64,000 nucleotides of DNA from Allorhizobium sonneratiae (GTDB lineage: Bacteria; Pseudomonadota; Alphaproteobacteria; Rhizobiales; Rhizobiaceae): assembly GCF_023700755.1 (NCBI RefSeq), contig NZ_JAMKOJ010000012.1, forward strand, positions 1 to 64,000, read 5' to 3'. The notes beneath the pieces were generated by a model that made no database searches, was not told the origin of the DNA, and worked only from the letters and a program-made list of their open reading frames with translations. Positions 1 through 9,223 of this stretch are shown in pieces (within the stretch, counting starts at the first letter, position 1; the number at the start of each line of letters is the position of its first letter). The translations under genes and the position numbers were made by a program.

Positions 1-1
1 G

Positions 2-310
2 CAGAATGCGGGCGCCTCGGAGGAAATGTCGGCAACCTCGGAAGAGCTGGCCGCTCAGGCTGAAGAGCTGCAGGCCTCCATCGCCTTCTTCAAGGTGGAG
101 CGCCAGTCTGCCGCGGCGGCCATGGCGGGCCGCAGTTCCGCCAAGGCTCCGGCATCCCAGGCTGCAGGCCGAAAGGCTGCTTCACCACAAAGACCGGCCA
201 AAGCCGGACAGAGCGTCGCAACACAGCAGGATCGGGCCAAAGGCTTTGCCCTCAACCTCACGATGGGCGGCCCGGATGACGAAGACAAAAGTTTCAAGGA
301 GAGCGCGTGA
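2..310 (+). CDS. Methyl-accepting chemotaxis protein, C-terminal end (partial)
   Basis: Only the last ~102 codons are inside the window; the gene begins upstream. The reading frame opens with residues QNAGASEEM followed by SATSEELAAQAEELQ, the alternating Ser/Glu/Ala heptads of the methylated helix at the end of the signalling domain of chemoreceptors. The remaining tail is Ala/Lys-rich and of low complexity, a flexible C-terminal linker. There is no CheR-binding pentapeptide of the NWETF type at the very end, which is not unusual for alphaproteobacterial receptors. The stop lies one base before the cheW start, so the two genes are almost certainly co-transcribed. Receptor class and ligand cannot be told from this fragment. 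Confidence 0.9.
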   Translation, partial: QNAGASEEMSATSEELAAQAEELQASIAFFKVERQSAAAAMAGRSSAKAPASQAAGRKAASPQRPAKAGQSVATQQDRAKGFALNLTMGGPDDEDKSFKESA

Positions 311-311
311 T

Positions 312-803
312 ATGACAACGGAATCGGGAGAAACCCAGTTCGTAACCTTCAGTCTGGGTGAGGAAGTCTTCGCGGTCCCTGTCACCGTGGTGCGCGAGAT
401 CCTCGATCATGAAGATACGTTCAAGATTCCCCATGGCCCGGAGTATCTTCTGGGCCTCAGGGATGTTCGTGGTCAGGGCGTTCCGGTGATTGACCTGCGG
501 CTGAAGCTGGGCATGTCGCGCACCGTCAAGACGCCGCATACCCGCATCCTCGTCATGAATGTTCCGCTTGCAAACCGCAACCTGGCAATCGGTCTGGTCG
601 CCGACAAGGTCTTCGAGGTGGTTCCTTTCATGCGCAAGGACATCGAAGCTGCACCGGATATCGGGATAAGCTGGAAATCAGACTATATTCATGGAGTTGT
701 CCGCCGCGACTCCGGGTTTGTTGTGATCATTGATCTGACACGGCTGTTTTCAGACGATGAAAAGACATTTGCGATTGCACCTCAGCAAAGCATGGCCTCT
801 TGA
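312..803 (+). CDS. cheW: Chemotaxis coupling protein CheW
   Basis: A 163-aa adaptor that links chemoreceptors to the CheA kinase in the cytoplasmic array. The whole protein is one CheW/SH3-like domain: FVTFSLGEEVFAVPV at the start, then YLLGLRDVRGQGVPVIDLRLKLG, then DYIHGVVRRDSGFVVIIDLTRLF near the end, all typical of the fold. The ATG at 312 is chosen because it immediately follows the receptor stop; the same frame stays open further upstream, but that part lies opposite receptor coding sequence and is a frame shadow. Neighbours cheR and cheB follow directly. No cheA or cheY is present here, so this looks like an accessory receptor-CheW-CheR-CheB operon rather than the main che cluster. Confidence 0.93.
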   Translation: MTTESGETQFVTFSLGEEVFAVPVTVVREILDHEDTFKIPHGPEYLLGLRDVRGQGVPVIDLRLKLGMSRTVKTPHTRILVMNVPLANRNLAIGLVADKVFEVVPFMRKDIEAAPDIGISWKSDYIHGVVRRDSGFVVIIDLTRLFSDDEKTFAIAPQQSMAS

Positions 804-820
804 GACTGGAGAGTGATAGC

Positions 821-1672
821 GTGAATGCTTTAAAGGAAGTTCCGGTTTCGGAGAGCGGTCTGAGTTCTCGAAACTTCCGGAGACTCGCCGAGTTCATTTA
901 TAATTACAGCGGCATCAAAATGCCGGATGCCAAGAAGGTGATGCTGGAAGGGCGATTGCGTCGTCGTTTGCGGGTAACCGGTTTTGTCGATTTCGACAGC
1001 TATTGTGACTATCTGTTTGAGGGCGACGGATTGGAAGCCGAAGCTCTGCACCTGATCGACGTCGTCACCACCAACAAGACGGATTTTTTCCGCGAGCCGA
1101 GCCATTTCGATTTTCTGCAGGCCAATGCTTTGCCTGAGTTGATGAAACGCGGTCTGCGACGGCTTCGCGTGTGGAGTGCCGCCTGCTCGATCGGCGCGGA
1201 ACCCTATACGCTGGCGATGGTGATCGACGACTTCTTGCGCGATCAGAAGGGACAGGATTACCGGATTCTGGCAACGGATCTGTCGACGGAAGTGCTGCAA
1301 AAAGCACAGAGAGGCATTTATCCGGCAGATGCTGTCGAACCGGTGCCTGCCTCCCTTGCGGCACGCTATGTGCTGGTTGCACGCGACCGCAACCGTGGCG
1401 AAGTGCGGATTGCCCCGCATCTGCGCTCTCATGTGGCCTTTGCCCGTCTCAATCTGATGGATGACAGCTATTCTGTCGGTGAGCCGATGGATGTGATTTT
1501 CTGTCGCAATGTTCTGATCTATTTCGACAAGAAAACCCAGTATGCCGTTCTCAGCCGGTTGTGCGACTGCCTGGACAAGGGCGGGTATCTCTTCATCGGC
1601 CATTCGGAATCGATTGCCGGCATGAATTTGCCACTCAAGCAGGTTGCCAACACGATCTTCATAAAAGGATGA
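821..1672 (+). CDS. cheR: Chemotaxis protein methyltransferase CheR
   Basis: This S-adenosylmethionine-dependent enzyme methylates glutamates on chemoreceptors and so sets adaptation. The 283-aa product has the N-terminal helical CheR domain (FRRLAEFIYNYSGIKMPDAK), the SAM-binding loop RVWSAACSIGAEPYTLAM, the FCRNVLIYFD motif and the GGYLFIGHSES end of the Rossmann fold. The usual GEEPY of the SAM loop reads GAEPY here, a mild change. The start is taken as GTG at 821, preceded by GGAGAG about 8 bases upstream; a TTG at 800 overlapping the cheW stop would add seven residues. cheB starts six bases after the stop. Confidence 0.92.
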   Translation: MNALKEVPVSESGLSSRNFRRLAEFIYNYSGIKMPDAKKVMLEGRLRRRLRVTGFVDFDSYCDYLFEGDGLEAEALHLIDVVTTNKTDFFREPSHFDFLQANALPELMKRGLRRLRVWSAACSIGAEPYTLAMVIDDFLRDQKGQDYRILATDLSTEVLQKAQRGIYPADAVEPVPASLAARYVLVARDRNRGEVRIAPHLRSHVAFARLNLMDDSYSVGEPMDVIFCRNVLIYFDKKTQYAVLSRLCDCLDKGGYLFIGHSESIAGMNLPLKQVANTIFIKG

Positions 1673-1678
1673 AAATGC

Positions 1679-2788
1679 ATGGGGAGGAAAATCCGTGTTC
1701 TGATCGTCGATGATTCCGCCTCTGTCCGGCAAATCATGACACAGGTTCTGCAATCCGATCCGGACATCGAGGTGATCGGCTCAGCCTCCGATCCCTTCAT
1801 TGCGGCAAAACGCATTGCCGATGAAGTGCCGGATGTGATCACGCTGGATGTGGAAATGCCGAGGATGGACGGTATTACCTTTCTGCGCCGGTTGATGGCG
1901 CAAAAGCCGATACCGGTGGTCATGTGCTCTTCTTTGACGGAAGCAGGCAGCGAAACACTGATGCAGGCGCTGGAGGCTGGCGCTGTTGATGTCATTCTCA
2001 AACCCAAGATTGCCGCTGCGGATTTTCTCGCCGAGCAAGGCCCGCGGATCTGCGAAGTGGTCAAAAGCGCCTCTCATGCGCGATTGAGTGCCCGCTCTTC
2101 AACGCGGATGTCCGCCTCCGCCGCGTTAGGCGTAAACGTAAAAGAGCCTGCGAAGAAACTGACTGCCGATGCCATGTTACCGCCGCCAACCGGCAGGGCC
2201 ATGGCCAAGACGACGGAAATGGTGGTCTGCGTCGGCGCCTCCACCGGTGGGACAGAGGCCCTGCGCGAATTGCTGGAAGCGCTGCCGGCCAATACACCTG
2301 GCATCGTTATCGTCCAGCACATGCCGGAAAAATTCACCGCAGCCTTTGCCAAACGCCTGAACGGCCTATGTGAAATGGAAATCAAGGAGGCGGAAGATGG
2401 CGATCCCGTCCTGCGCGGCCATGTGCTGATTGCCCCGGGCGACCGCCATATGCTCCTGGAACGGCAGGGAGCGCGCTATCATGTTGCGGTGAAAAGCGGT
2501 CCGCTGGTTTCCCGCCACCGGCCTTCGGTCGATGTGCTTTTCCGTTCGGCAGCCCGGGCTGCTGGCGCCAACGCCATGGGCGTCATCATGACCGGAATGG
2601 GTGACGATGGCGCACGCGGCATGCTGGAAATGCATCAGGCAGGCGCGTTCAACGTGGCACAGGATGAAGCAAGCTGCATCGTTTTCGGCATGCCGAAGGA
2701 AGCTATCGCCCATGGCGGTGTCAACCGGATCGTGCCGCTGCATCAGATCGCCGCCGAAATCATGACGGAAGACCATCGGCGCAAATAA
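1679..2788 (+). CDS. cheB: Chemotaxis response regulator protein-glutamate methylesterase CheB
   Basis: CheB removes methyl groups from receptors, counteracting CheR, and is activated by phosphorylation from CheA. The 369-aa protein has an N-terminal receiver domain ([14 protein letters not shown], phospho-acceptor Asp in [12 protein letters not shown], Lys in VILKPK), a linker of about 50 residues, and a C-terminal methylesterase domain. The catalytic triad is visible as Ser in [12 protein letters not shown], His in QHMPEKF and Asp in [11 protein letters not shown]. The ATG at 1679 is used; another ATG four bases upstream is out of frame. It is the last gene of the receptor-cheW-cheR-cheB operon. 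Confidence 0.93.
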   Translation: MGRKIRVLIVDDSASVRQIMTQVLQSDPDIEVIGSASDPFIAAKRIADEVPDVITLDVEMPRMDGITFLRRLMAQKPIPVVMCSSLTEAGSETLMQALEAGAVDVILKPKIAAADFLAEQGPRICEVVKSASHARLSARSSTRMSASAALGVNVKEPAKKLTADAMLPPPTGRAMAKTTEMVVCVGASTGGTEALRELLEALPANTPGIVIVQHMPEKFTAAFAKRLNGLCEMEIKEAEDGDPVLRGHVLIAPGDRHMLLERQGARYHVAVKSGPLVSRHRPSVDVLFRSAARAAGANAMGVIMTGMGDDGARGMLEMHQAGAFNVAQDEASCIVFGMPKEAIAHGGVNRIVPLHQIAAEIMTEDHRRK

Positions 2789-2833
2789 CATTCACAGCAA
2801 TGGCAGAACCGGCTTGCTCCACAAAGACGAAGA

Positions 2834-2884
2834 GATGCATGTTATGCACCATGCATCCCCCTCATGCGACGAAACGCTCGTTTC
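2834..2884. promoter_or_regulatory. Two palindromes between cheB and the 65-aa gene
   Basis: GATGCATG (2834-2841) and CATGCATC (2850-2857) are perfect 8-base inverted arms around an 8-base spacer. GAAACG (2871-2876) and CGTTTC (2879-2884) form a second inverted repeat. There is no following T-run, so they look more like operator sites for the gene at 2947 than a terminator for cheB. The binding protein is unknown. Confidence 0.35.
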
Positions 2885-2946
2885 ACTCCTGATGGCGTTA
2901 TCCTATGTCAGGTTACATTCATCAAGTTTTTGAAAGGACGTGATCA

Positions 2947-3144
2947 ATGACGAGCGACTGGGTTGACTGGTTCCCTATAGTCTTCATTCCGTTCAAGATT
3001 ATCGTGTTGGGCACCGCCGCGTTCTTCGCAATCAAGTGGCATCACAATCAAGACAAATTGAAGAAAGAAAACGAAGCCCACGAACGACTAGCAAACGCCG
3101 AACACACCCCTGACGCCTCAAATTCGTCGTTCAATAGCCAGTGA
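2947..3144 (+). CDS. Small single-pass membrane protein, function unknown
   Basis: A 65-aa protein with an N-terminal amphipathic segment (DWVDWFPIVF), one hydrophobic helix at about residues 12-29 (FIPFKIIVLGTAAFFAIKW) and a charged cytoplasmic-type tail rich in Lys, Glu and Asn. I recall short rhizobial proteins with the same WFPI-F-PFK start, but no function for them. A GAAAGGA ribosome site lies about 10 bases before the ATG. It stands alone between cheB and a ParA-type gene, with palindromes upstream and a strong hairpin 11 bases downstream. The composition is ordinary for the region. A role in the inner membrane is inferred from the helix only. Confidence 0.65.
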   Translation: MTSDWVDWFPIVFIPFKIIVLGTAAFFAIKWHHNQDKLKKENEAHERLANAEHTPDASNSSFNSQ

Positions 3145-3155
3145 TGCGGCGATTG

Positions 3156-3180
3156 GTCTGTGTCGCAAGGCGACACAGAC
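3156..3180. repeat. Perfect 11-bp stem-loop in the 3145-3456 gap
   Basis: GTCTGTGTCGC (3156-3166), loop AAG, GCGACACAGAC (3170-3180). It sits just after the stop of the 65-aa gene and may act as its transcript end or an mRNA stabiliser, though no T-run follows. The rest of the 312-base gap before the ParA-type gene shows no convincing coding sequence; a 71-codon open frame at 3141-3356 lacks a ribosome site and any family signature. Confidence 0.5.
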
Positions 3181-3456
3181 GATCTCCTGAAAACGGAGAG
3201 TTTCAGGACATGGGCCAGGACATGGGCGCTGCACAATTTCGCAAGCGCTCCAAAAGCACAATTGGGGCACACAGCTTTCTCTTCAAAAAGCGATGCTTGA
3301 AGAAAAGCGCATATCAGTTGATTGCACTCAACCTCCACATCGTCCTTTGGCCGTGAGCAGCAGACCGCTATAATGACAGCAATGATTCGGCCCGATTAAC
3401 GGGGCTATGAGAGCGATGCGGCTCGAACGTTCCGACCATTGGCTCAGGGGTGCCTC

Positions 3457-4200
3457 ATGCCCATCATAACTTTCGCCAACACCAAAGGGGGAGCCGGCAA
3501 GACCACCGCCGTGCTGCTGCTTGCCACCGAATTGATGCGTCGAAGCTACCGGGTTGCCGTGATCGACACCGATCCGCAACGCTGGATTTCCCGCTGGTTC
3601 GAGGGCGCCAATCCCGGTCCCGATCTGCAGGTCGCGACCTATATCTCCGTGAGTTCGCTGCAGAAAACCATCGAAGCCTATCGCACCTGGGCCGACTATA
3701 TCATTGTCGATCTTCCCGGAGCGCAGTCGCCGCTTCTGGCCACAGCACTTGGTCTTTCCGACCATGTGCTGATCCCGATCCAGGGCAGTTCGATGGATGC
3801 ACAAGGCGGCGCACAGGTGATCGAGCTTTTGCAATATCTCGACCGCAAGGGCAATATCCGCATTCCCCATGCCGTCGTGCTGTCAAGGGTCAATTCGCTG
3901 GTCACGACCCGCGCGCTTCGCGCAGTGAAAACCTTGCTGGCCGAGCGGTCAGTGCGGGTGCTCGACACGCCGATTATCGAACGCGCCGCCTATCGCGACA
4001 TGTTTGAATATCGCAGAACGATCTATCGCCTCGATCCGGAAAAAACCAGCAATCTGGACAAGGCCATCGCCAATGCCGAGCGCTATGGCGACGAGGTGGA
4101 AACATTGGTGCCGGTAATGCGCAAGCCGGTGGCGGACAATGCCGTCAGCCTTGCCGGTCTTTCCCGTCCCCTGTCTCCCACGCTTGCGGCGCGCGGTTAA
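3457..4200 (+). CDS. ParA/MinD-family ATPase, orphan
   Basis: A 247-aa P-loop ATPase of the ParA/VirC1/Soj type. The deviant Walker A motif is NTKGGAGKTT with the signature Lys (residues 8-17), followed by the A-prime motif VAVIDTDPQ and Walker B-like YIIVDLPGAQS. The C-terminal ~30 residues are less conserved. The ATG at 3457 is preceded by AGGGG six bases upstream; an upstream in-frame start at 3439 would add six residues and lacks such a site. No ParB partner or centromere-like repeats are seen next to it, so chromosome segregation is unlikely. Orphan ParA proteins position protein complexes such as chemosensory arrays, and four chemotaxis genes end 0.7 kb upstream, but that link is only inference. 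Confidence 0.85.
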   Translation: MPIITFANTKGGAGKTTAVLLLATELMRRSYRVAVIDTDPQRWISRWFEGANPGPDLQVATYISVSSLQKTIEAYRTWADYIIVDLPGAQSPLLATALGLSDHVLIPIQGSSMDAQGGAQVIELLQYLDRKGNIRIPHAVVLSRVNSLVTTRALRAVKTLLAERSVRVLDTPIIERAAYRDMFEYRRTIYRLDPEKTSNLDKAIANAERYGDEVETLVPVMRKPVADNAVSLAGLSRPLSPTLAARG

Positions 4201-4208
4201 TCAAATCC

Positions 4209-4249
4209 TTCGGGAGCCTCATGCTTTTTCAAGACATGTGGCTCCCGAA
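4209..4249. terminator. Hairpin between convergent ParA-type gene and purH
   Basis: TTCGGGAGCC (4209-4218) pairs perfectly with GGCTCCCGAA (4240-4249). It lies between two converging genes and can fold on either strand. The T-rich element (CTTTTTC) is inside the loop, not after the stem, so its strength as an intrinsic terminator is uncertain. Confidence 0.5.
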
Positions 4250-4277
4250 CTGATTTTCACCCGCTTATGCTTTGTCC

Positions 4278-5894
4278 TCAATGGCGGAAGTGGCGGATGC
4301 CGGTGAAGACCATGGCGACGTTATGCTCGTCGGCGGCGGCAATCACCTCGGCATCGCGCATCGAACCACCCGGCTGGATCACGGCTGTAGCGCCTGCGGC
4401 AATGGCGGCCAGAAGACCATCAGCGAAAGGATAAAAGGCTTCCGAGGCCACTGCGGAGCCGCGGGTCAGAGGTTCGGCAAGACCCATGGCCTTTGCCGCA
4501 TCCTCAGCCTTCATAGCGGCGATCCGGGCAGAATCGACCCGGCTCATCTGGCCGGCGCCAATACCGACAGCCTGACCGTCCTTGGCATAGATCACAGCAT
4601 TGGATTTGACATGCTTGGCAATCTTGAAGGCAAGCTTCATGTCGTCCAGTTCGGCCGGGGTCGGGGCGCGTTTGGTCACGACCTTAAGATCGAGATCCTC
4701 AACCACCAGATTGTCGCGGCTCTGCACCAGAAGGCCGCCTGAAACGGTCTTGGCCGTCAGGCCCGGCGCACGCGGATCGGCAAGACCGCCGGTGACCAGC
4801 AGGCGCAGATTGGGCTTGGCGGCGATGATGGCCTTGGCCTCATCGCTGACATCCGGCGCGATGATCACTTCGGTAAACAGCTTGACGATCTCGGTTGCCG
4901 TTTCGGCATCCAGCGTCTGGTTCAGCGCAATGATGCCGCCAAAGGCAGACACGCTATCGCAGGCAAGCGCCCGGCGATAGGCATCGACCAGCGTCTTGCC
5001 AACCGCCACGCCGCAGGGATTGGCGTGTTTGATGATGGCGCAGGCAGGGCCATTTTCCGGCAGGAATTCCGAAACCAGCTCGAAGGCGGCATCCGTATCG
5101 TTGATATTGTTGTAGGAAAGCTGCTTACCCTGCAAAAGCGTAGCAGTGGCGACACCGGGGCGCTGATCGCCGGTGACGTAGAAACCGGCTTTCTGATGCG
5201 GGTTTTCACCGTAACGCATTTCTTCCTTCAGCGTACCGCCCAGCACCCGGTTGCGCGGCATGTCGATAGACAGCGCCTCGGCAAACCAGTTGGAAATGGC
5301 CGTATCATAGGCAGCGGTGCGGGCATAGGCACGGGCCGCGAAACGCTGGCGCAGCGCGTAATCCGTCTGGCCGTCATTGGCTTTCAGCGCGTCGAGCAAC
5401 TCGGCATAATCGGCCGGATCGGTTACGGTGGTGACATAGGCATGGTTCTTGGCGCTGGCGCGGATCATCGCCGGGCCGCCGATATCGATATTTTCCACCG
5501 TGGTCGGGTAATCACCCCCCGCAGCGCGCACGCTCTCAAAGGGGTAGAGATTGATCACGGCGAGATCGATACCCGTAATGCCGTGAGCTGCCATAGCCGC
5601 CTGATGCTCTTCATCGTCGCGGATGGCCAGAAGGCCGCCATGCACGATCGGATGCAGGGTTTTCACCCGTCCATCCATGATTTCCGGAAAACCGGTCACA
5701 TCGGACACGTCTGTGACCGGCAGGCCCGCCGCCTTGATCGCCTTGAAGGTGCCGCCGGTGGACAGCAATCTGACGCCCATGGTGTCAAGGTCGCGGGCGA
5801 GATCGACAATGCCGGTCTTGTCGAAAACGGACAACAGGGCGGTGCGGATCTTGACGCGCTCCGGAACGGGAATTTTCTTCGACTGGACAGCCAT
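4278..5894 (-). CDS. purH: Bifunctional AICAR formyltransferase / IMP cyclohydrolase PurH
   Basis: PurH catalyses the last two steps of purine biosynthesis: formylation of AICAR with 10-formyl-tetrahydrofolate, then closure to IMP. The 538-aa protein has the N-terminal MGS-like cyclohydrolase domain ([46 protein letters not shown]) and the C-terminal transformylase domain ([29 protein letters not shown] with the catalytic Lys-His pair, and a QPGGSMRD stretch near the end). The start at 5894 is supported by AAGGAG eight bases upstream; a longer frame to 5930 lacks one. Length matches the family. It heads the purH/heparinase/rsmB/htpX group on this strand, with an 87-base gap to the gene behind it. 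Confidence 0.96.
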   Translation of the reverse strand: MAVQSKKIPVPERVKIRTALLSVFDKTGIVDLARDLDTMGVRLLSTGGTFKAIKAAGLPVTDVSDVTGFPEIMDGRVKTLHPIVHGGLLAIRDDEEHQAAMAAHGITGIDLAVINLYPFESVRAAGGDYPTTVENIDIGGPAMIRASAKNHAYVTTVTDPADYAELLDALKANDGQTDYALRQRFAARAYARTAAYDTAISNWFAEALSIDMPRNRVLGGTLKEEMRYGENPHQKAGFYVTGDQRPGVATATLLQGKQLSYNNINDTDAAFELVSEFLPENGPACAIIKHANPCGVAVGKTLVDAYRRALACDSVSAFGGIIALNQTLDAETATEIVKLFTEVIIAPDVSDEAKAIIAAKPNLRLLVTGGLADPRAPGLTAKTVSGGLLVQSRDNLVVEDLDLKVVTKRAPTPAELDDMKLAFKIAKHVKSNAVIYAKDGQAVGIGAGQMSRVDSARIAAMKAEDAAKAMGLAEPLTRGSAVASEAFYPFADGLLAAIAAGATAVIQPGGSMRDAEVIAAADEHNVAMVFTGIRHFRH

Positions 5895-5981
5895 GACGAT
5901 CACTCCTTGGGCAGGAAACAGGGGGGCCAAATATAGCGCCCGCCTAGCATAGCAGACCCGCCAAGGAAACCGGCTTTATGG

Positions 5982-7652
5982 TCACAGCCGCGAAAAGAAC
6001 CACCAGGTTTCGGCGGCAAGCACCGGCACTTCGATCTGCTGTGCCCGCTCCATGCCGGAAAGCCCGGCGAAAAACACATCCTCGGCTATCGCCGGAAAGC
6101 CCGTTGGCACGGAAAACAGCCAGGTCAGGCTGCCATTGGCCTGAAGCAGGATGGAATGATCGTCCTGCTGCACCAGCCTGACCGACGGATGGATGTGAAA
6201 GCGGATCAGGCTGCCGTCAGGCGGCGCGCCAGCCATGAGCTTGCGATCTGCGCCTAAAAGGCGGTCGCAGCCGACCAGTTTGGTCCCCGCTGCATTCAGC
6301 CTGAGATCGCGCTCATGCAGCAGGCCGAAAGGGGCCAGATAGCCGTCATGGCGGGCGGTCAGATGGTCACTGCCATCCTCTGCCATCGCACGATTGACCT
6401 CTACGGTCTTGACGCCATCGATAACGATGGGACCGAGGCGCGGTGAACTGGACAGCCGGTTCGATGAGCGGTCGGCAATGATCAGGGTGGAATGGGCGGC
6501 GGTGGCGCGCGCCATCTGACGGAACCGCTCATCGGCAAAACGCGGTGCTCCGGCATTGATCACCAGCCGATGGCGGCCGCTGGAAAACTCGAAGGACAGC
6601 GCCCCGGCATGGGCGCCAAGACTGGCAAACCCCGACGGCGGCGCGCCGGTATCGATCAGGAGCACACTGTCTTGCGCTTCCAGCCGCTGATAACCGCTAT
6701 AGGGCAGCGCCTTGAACGGCTGGCCACCGCTTTCGTCATAACGCAGCAGCGCCATAAGGTCATTGGCGAGAATGGCGCTCGCCCCGTTGAACAGCGCCGG
6801 ACTGCCATCGCCATGACGGAAGAAGCGCAGCGCCGGAAACATCCGGTCGATGGTCGGGATCAGCCGGACCGGCAGCGTCTGGCCAAGATTGATATAGGTC
6901 TGACGCAGAGGCAGGAGATCGAACAACAGGTCGAGGACCACCTGCGGATTGCGGGAGATATGGCCGCCATCGGGCAGCATCTGGCGGGTGAGTTCCTCAT
7001 CCAGCCGGTCGGCAGCGCGGCGGATCAGCCGTTTCGGCGTGGTCACGGCAATCGAGGCCATGGCAAGCGCAATGGTCAACTTCAGCCTTGTCAGACCTTC
7101 CGGCTGGGCCGCCGCCAACAGCCTTGCATAAGCGATTTGCTGCATCAGACTTTTGACGAAACGGCGGTAAAATCCGGCGTCGCAATCCTGAAGCAGAACC
7201 GGCGAATGGGAGAGCCAGGCAATCAGCCGCTGGCTGAGCACATCCGCCTCCCAGGCAATGCCACGCCTCTTGCCGCTCAGCCCGATCCAGCTGTCGGTCA
7301 AACGGCGGGCATGGGCGCGGGTGGCGGGATTTTTCTCCGCTCGCAAATGCCGCAGCCAGGAAAAGGAATGCAGCCGTTCGGCAAAAGCGCGTGAGGGCGG
7401 CTCCAGTGAGAAAGGAGAAAGACCTTCACACTCCATCAGCCGCCCGGCCAGTGGAAACCGGCCTTGCAGAATTTCCGACGCCATGAACGGATCGATGGCG
7501 CGCAGATCGGTTGGCGCAACCAGAAGCCTGGCCTTGCCCGCGCCGATCCGACGCCCGCCTGCCGTCAACAAAATCCGAATGCGAAAGCGCATCTTCCACC
7601 CGATCAGGCGAAGCGTCAGTATCGGCAGGGTCGGAACATCAGGTTGCGGCAT
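5982..7652 (-). CDS. Heparinase II/III-like polysaccharide lyase family protein
   Basis: A protein of about 556 aa with an N-terminal alpha/alpha-toroid region (LHSFSWLRHLRAEKNPATRAHAR, GGHISRNPQVVLDLLFDLLPLRQ) and a C-terminal beta-sandwich (DSVLLIDTGAPP, HRLVINAGAP, STLIIADRSSNRL). This is the layout of the heparinase II/III family, which in rhizobia sits between rsmB and purH. The substrate is unknown; members cleave uronic-acid polysaccharides and may act on surface polymers. No clear signal peptide is seen. The start is uncertain: ATG at 7652 is used; TTG at 7688 or an internal ATG at MRFRIR are alternatives and none has a convincing ribosome site. The 167 bases upstream hold no gene. 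Confidence 0.85.
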   Translation of the reverse strand: MPQPDVPTLPILTLRLIGWKMRFRIRILLTAGGRRIGAGKARLLVAPTDLRAIDPFMASEILQGRFPLAGRLMECEGLSPFSLEPPSRAFAERLHSFSWLRHLRAEKNPATRAHARRLTDSWIGLSGKRRGIAWEADVLSQRLIAWLSHSPVLLQDCDAGFYRRFVKSLMQQIAYARLLAAAQPEGLTRLKLTIALAMASIAVTTPKRLIRRAADRLDEELTRQMLPDGGHISRNPQVVLDLLFDLLPLRQTYINLGQTLPVRLIPTIDRMFPALRFFRHGDGSPALFNGASAILANDLMALLRYDESGGQPFKALPYSGYQRLEAQDSVLLIDTGAPPSGFASLGAHAGALSFEFSSGRHRLVINAGAPRFADERFRQMARATAAHSTLIIADRSSNRLSSSPRLGPIVIDGVKTVEVNRAMAEDGSDHLTARHDGYLAPFGLLHERDLRLNAAGTKLVGCDRLLGADRKLMAGAPPDGSLIRFHIHPSVRLVQQDDHSILLQANGSLTWLFSVPTGFPAIAEDVFFAGLSGMERAQQIEVPVLAAETWWFFSRL

Positions 7653-7819
7653 CCAGTATTCGTCTTTCACGCAAGACTTGACGAGCAAAATCGATTTAAG
7701 GAGACATCATCCAGCAGATTCAAACGTTACAGCACCCGCGCCCTCATCCTGGTGGAAGTGACGCGCGCTCAATGACTGCAATTTTAGTAAAAAACCTGTT
7801 AAATTCGTCTTACCACCGG

Positions 7820-9223
7820 TCAAATGCGGCGCAGATGGCAGGCATAAAAACCATCGAGACCGCTGGCAAAGCCGTTGTCCAGCCGCAGCATGGCAGGCGA
7901 AGTGCGAAAATCACCGAGCGGCGTGACCGCCTCTTCCAGTCCCGGCCAGTCAGATGGCAAAAGCGGTACACGTTGAAGATCGTCGCGCTCGTTCAAAAGC
8001 CGACTCATCATCTCTTCGCCCTCCACCGGATCGAGCGAGCAATTGGAAAAGACGATGCTGCCGCCCGGTTTCACCAGGGTGACCGCGTGGCGCAGCAGTT
8101 TTTCCTGAACGCCCGCCAGCTTGGCGATATCCTCCGGTCCCTTGGTGTACAGAACATCCGGATGACGCCGGATGGTACCGGTCGAGGAACATGGCGCATC
8201 GAGCAGCACCAGATCGAACAGCGTCTGCGGCGCAAACGCAAGAAGATCAGATTGCACCAGCGTCGCCTCCAGCCCGAGACGCGCCAGATTACCCTCCAGC
8301 CGTTTCAACCGGTTGGCTGATTGCTCGACCGCCGTCACGACAGCGCCGCCAGCAATCAGTTGCGCCGTCTTGCCGCCGGGGGCAGCACAGAGATCGACGG
8401 CGGTTTTGCCCTTCAGCATACCGAACATCTTGACGGGCAGGCTGGCGGCGGCATCCTGCACCCACCAGACCCCCTCCTCGAACCCCTCCAGCGCAGAGAC
8501 CGCGCCGGAAAAAGCGCCGAGACGGATGCTTCCCGTCGGCAGCAGAAAGCCCTGCAACCTCTCCGCCCAAAGCGCGGCATCGGCCTTGGCGGTCAGATCG
8601 ATGGCCGCAGGCTGCAACTGCGCCTCGGCAATGGCGTTTGCCGCCGGCTCGCCATAGACAGAAGACAGCCTCCGGTAAAACCAGTCGGGCAGGCAGACAA
8701 TGCCGGATGTCTCTTCCAGCACTGCGGATTTTTCCCTGACCAGCCGGCGCAGAACCGCATTGACCAGTTTGGCAAACCGGCGGTTGCGCGGATCGCGATG
8801 GGCCTGCTCCACGGCCAGATCCACCGCCGAATGGTCGGGGCTGTCGAGATAGACGATCTGGGTGGCGGCAATGATCAGGCTGTGATGCAGGGCGCGCGCG
8901 CCCTCCGGCAAAGGCGTGTCCAGCCGGGCGGCAATCATCGCTTCCAGCCGTGGCAGAAAGCGCAAAGCCGTGGTCACGATCGCCCGGACCAGCGCCCGGT
9001 CAGCGTCGTTGAGAGCGAGATAGGCCGGATTGCCATGCTGGCTGTCGGTCATGCCGTCCAACGATGTTTTCTTGTCGATCACCGCCGAGAGCAACCGGCT
9101 TGCGGCAATGCGCGCCGCAAGGCCGGGCTTGTCCTCATGCTGGTTTTCCAGAGAGGCGGGTGTGATCCTGCGCCCATTCTTTTGGGGTTTCTTCTGGGCG
9201 GGGCGCTGATCGTTCAAGTCCAT
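7820..9223 (-). CDS. rsmB: RsmB/NOP-family 16S rRNA (cytosine-C5) methyltransferase
   Basis: A 467-aa SAM-dependent methyltransferase for C5 of a cytosine in 16S rRNA. The first ~60 residues are a charged extension, then a NusB-like RNA-binding domain ([49 protein letters not shown]), then the methyltransferase fold: [17 protein letters not shown] for [20 protein letters not shown] with the release cysteine, and [15 protein letters not shown] with the nucleophilic cysteine region. The ATG at 9223 overlaps the end of htpX by 10 bases, so translation is probably coupled. The gene is often called sun or fmu in older annotations. Whether the target is exactly C967 cannot be told from sequence alone. 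Confidence 0.92.
   Translation of the reverse strand: MDLNDQRPAQKKPQKNGRRITPASLENQHEDKPGLAARIAASRLLSAVIDKKTSLDGMTDSQHGNPAYLALNDADRALVRAIVTTALRFLPRLEAMIAARLDTPLPEGARALHHSLIIAATQIVYLDSPDHSAVDLAVEQAHRDPRNRRFAKLVNAVLRRLVREKSAVLEETSGIVCLPDWFYRRLSSVYGEPAANAIAEAQLQPAAIDLTAKADAALWAERLQGFLLPTGSIRLGAFSGAVSALEGFEEGVWWVQDAAASLPVKMFGMLKGKTAVDLCAAPGGKTAQLIAGGAVVTAVEQSANRLKRLEGNLARLGLEATLVQSDLLAFAPQTLFDLVLLDAPCSSTGTIRRHPDVLYTKGPEDIAKLAGVQEKLLRHAVTLVKPGGSIVFSNCSLDPVEGEEMMSRLLNERDDLQRVPLLPSDWPGLEEAVTPLGDFRTSPAMLRLDNGFASGLDGFYACHLRRI

Noticed and set aside
6..311. N-terminal 102-residue extension of CheW
   Set aside because: The extension is Arg/Pro/Ser-rich, lies out of frame over the receptor coding sequence and is not part of any CheW; the true start is ATG 312.
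3141..3356. 71-codon frame downstream of the 65-aa membrane protein
   Set aside because: It overlaps the hairpin at 3156-3180, has no ribosome site, and its sequence is not protein-like.
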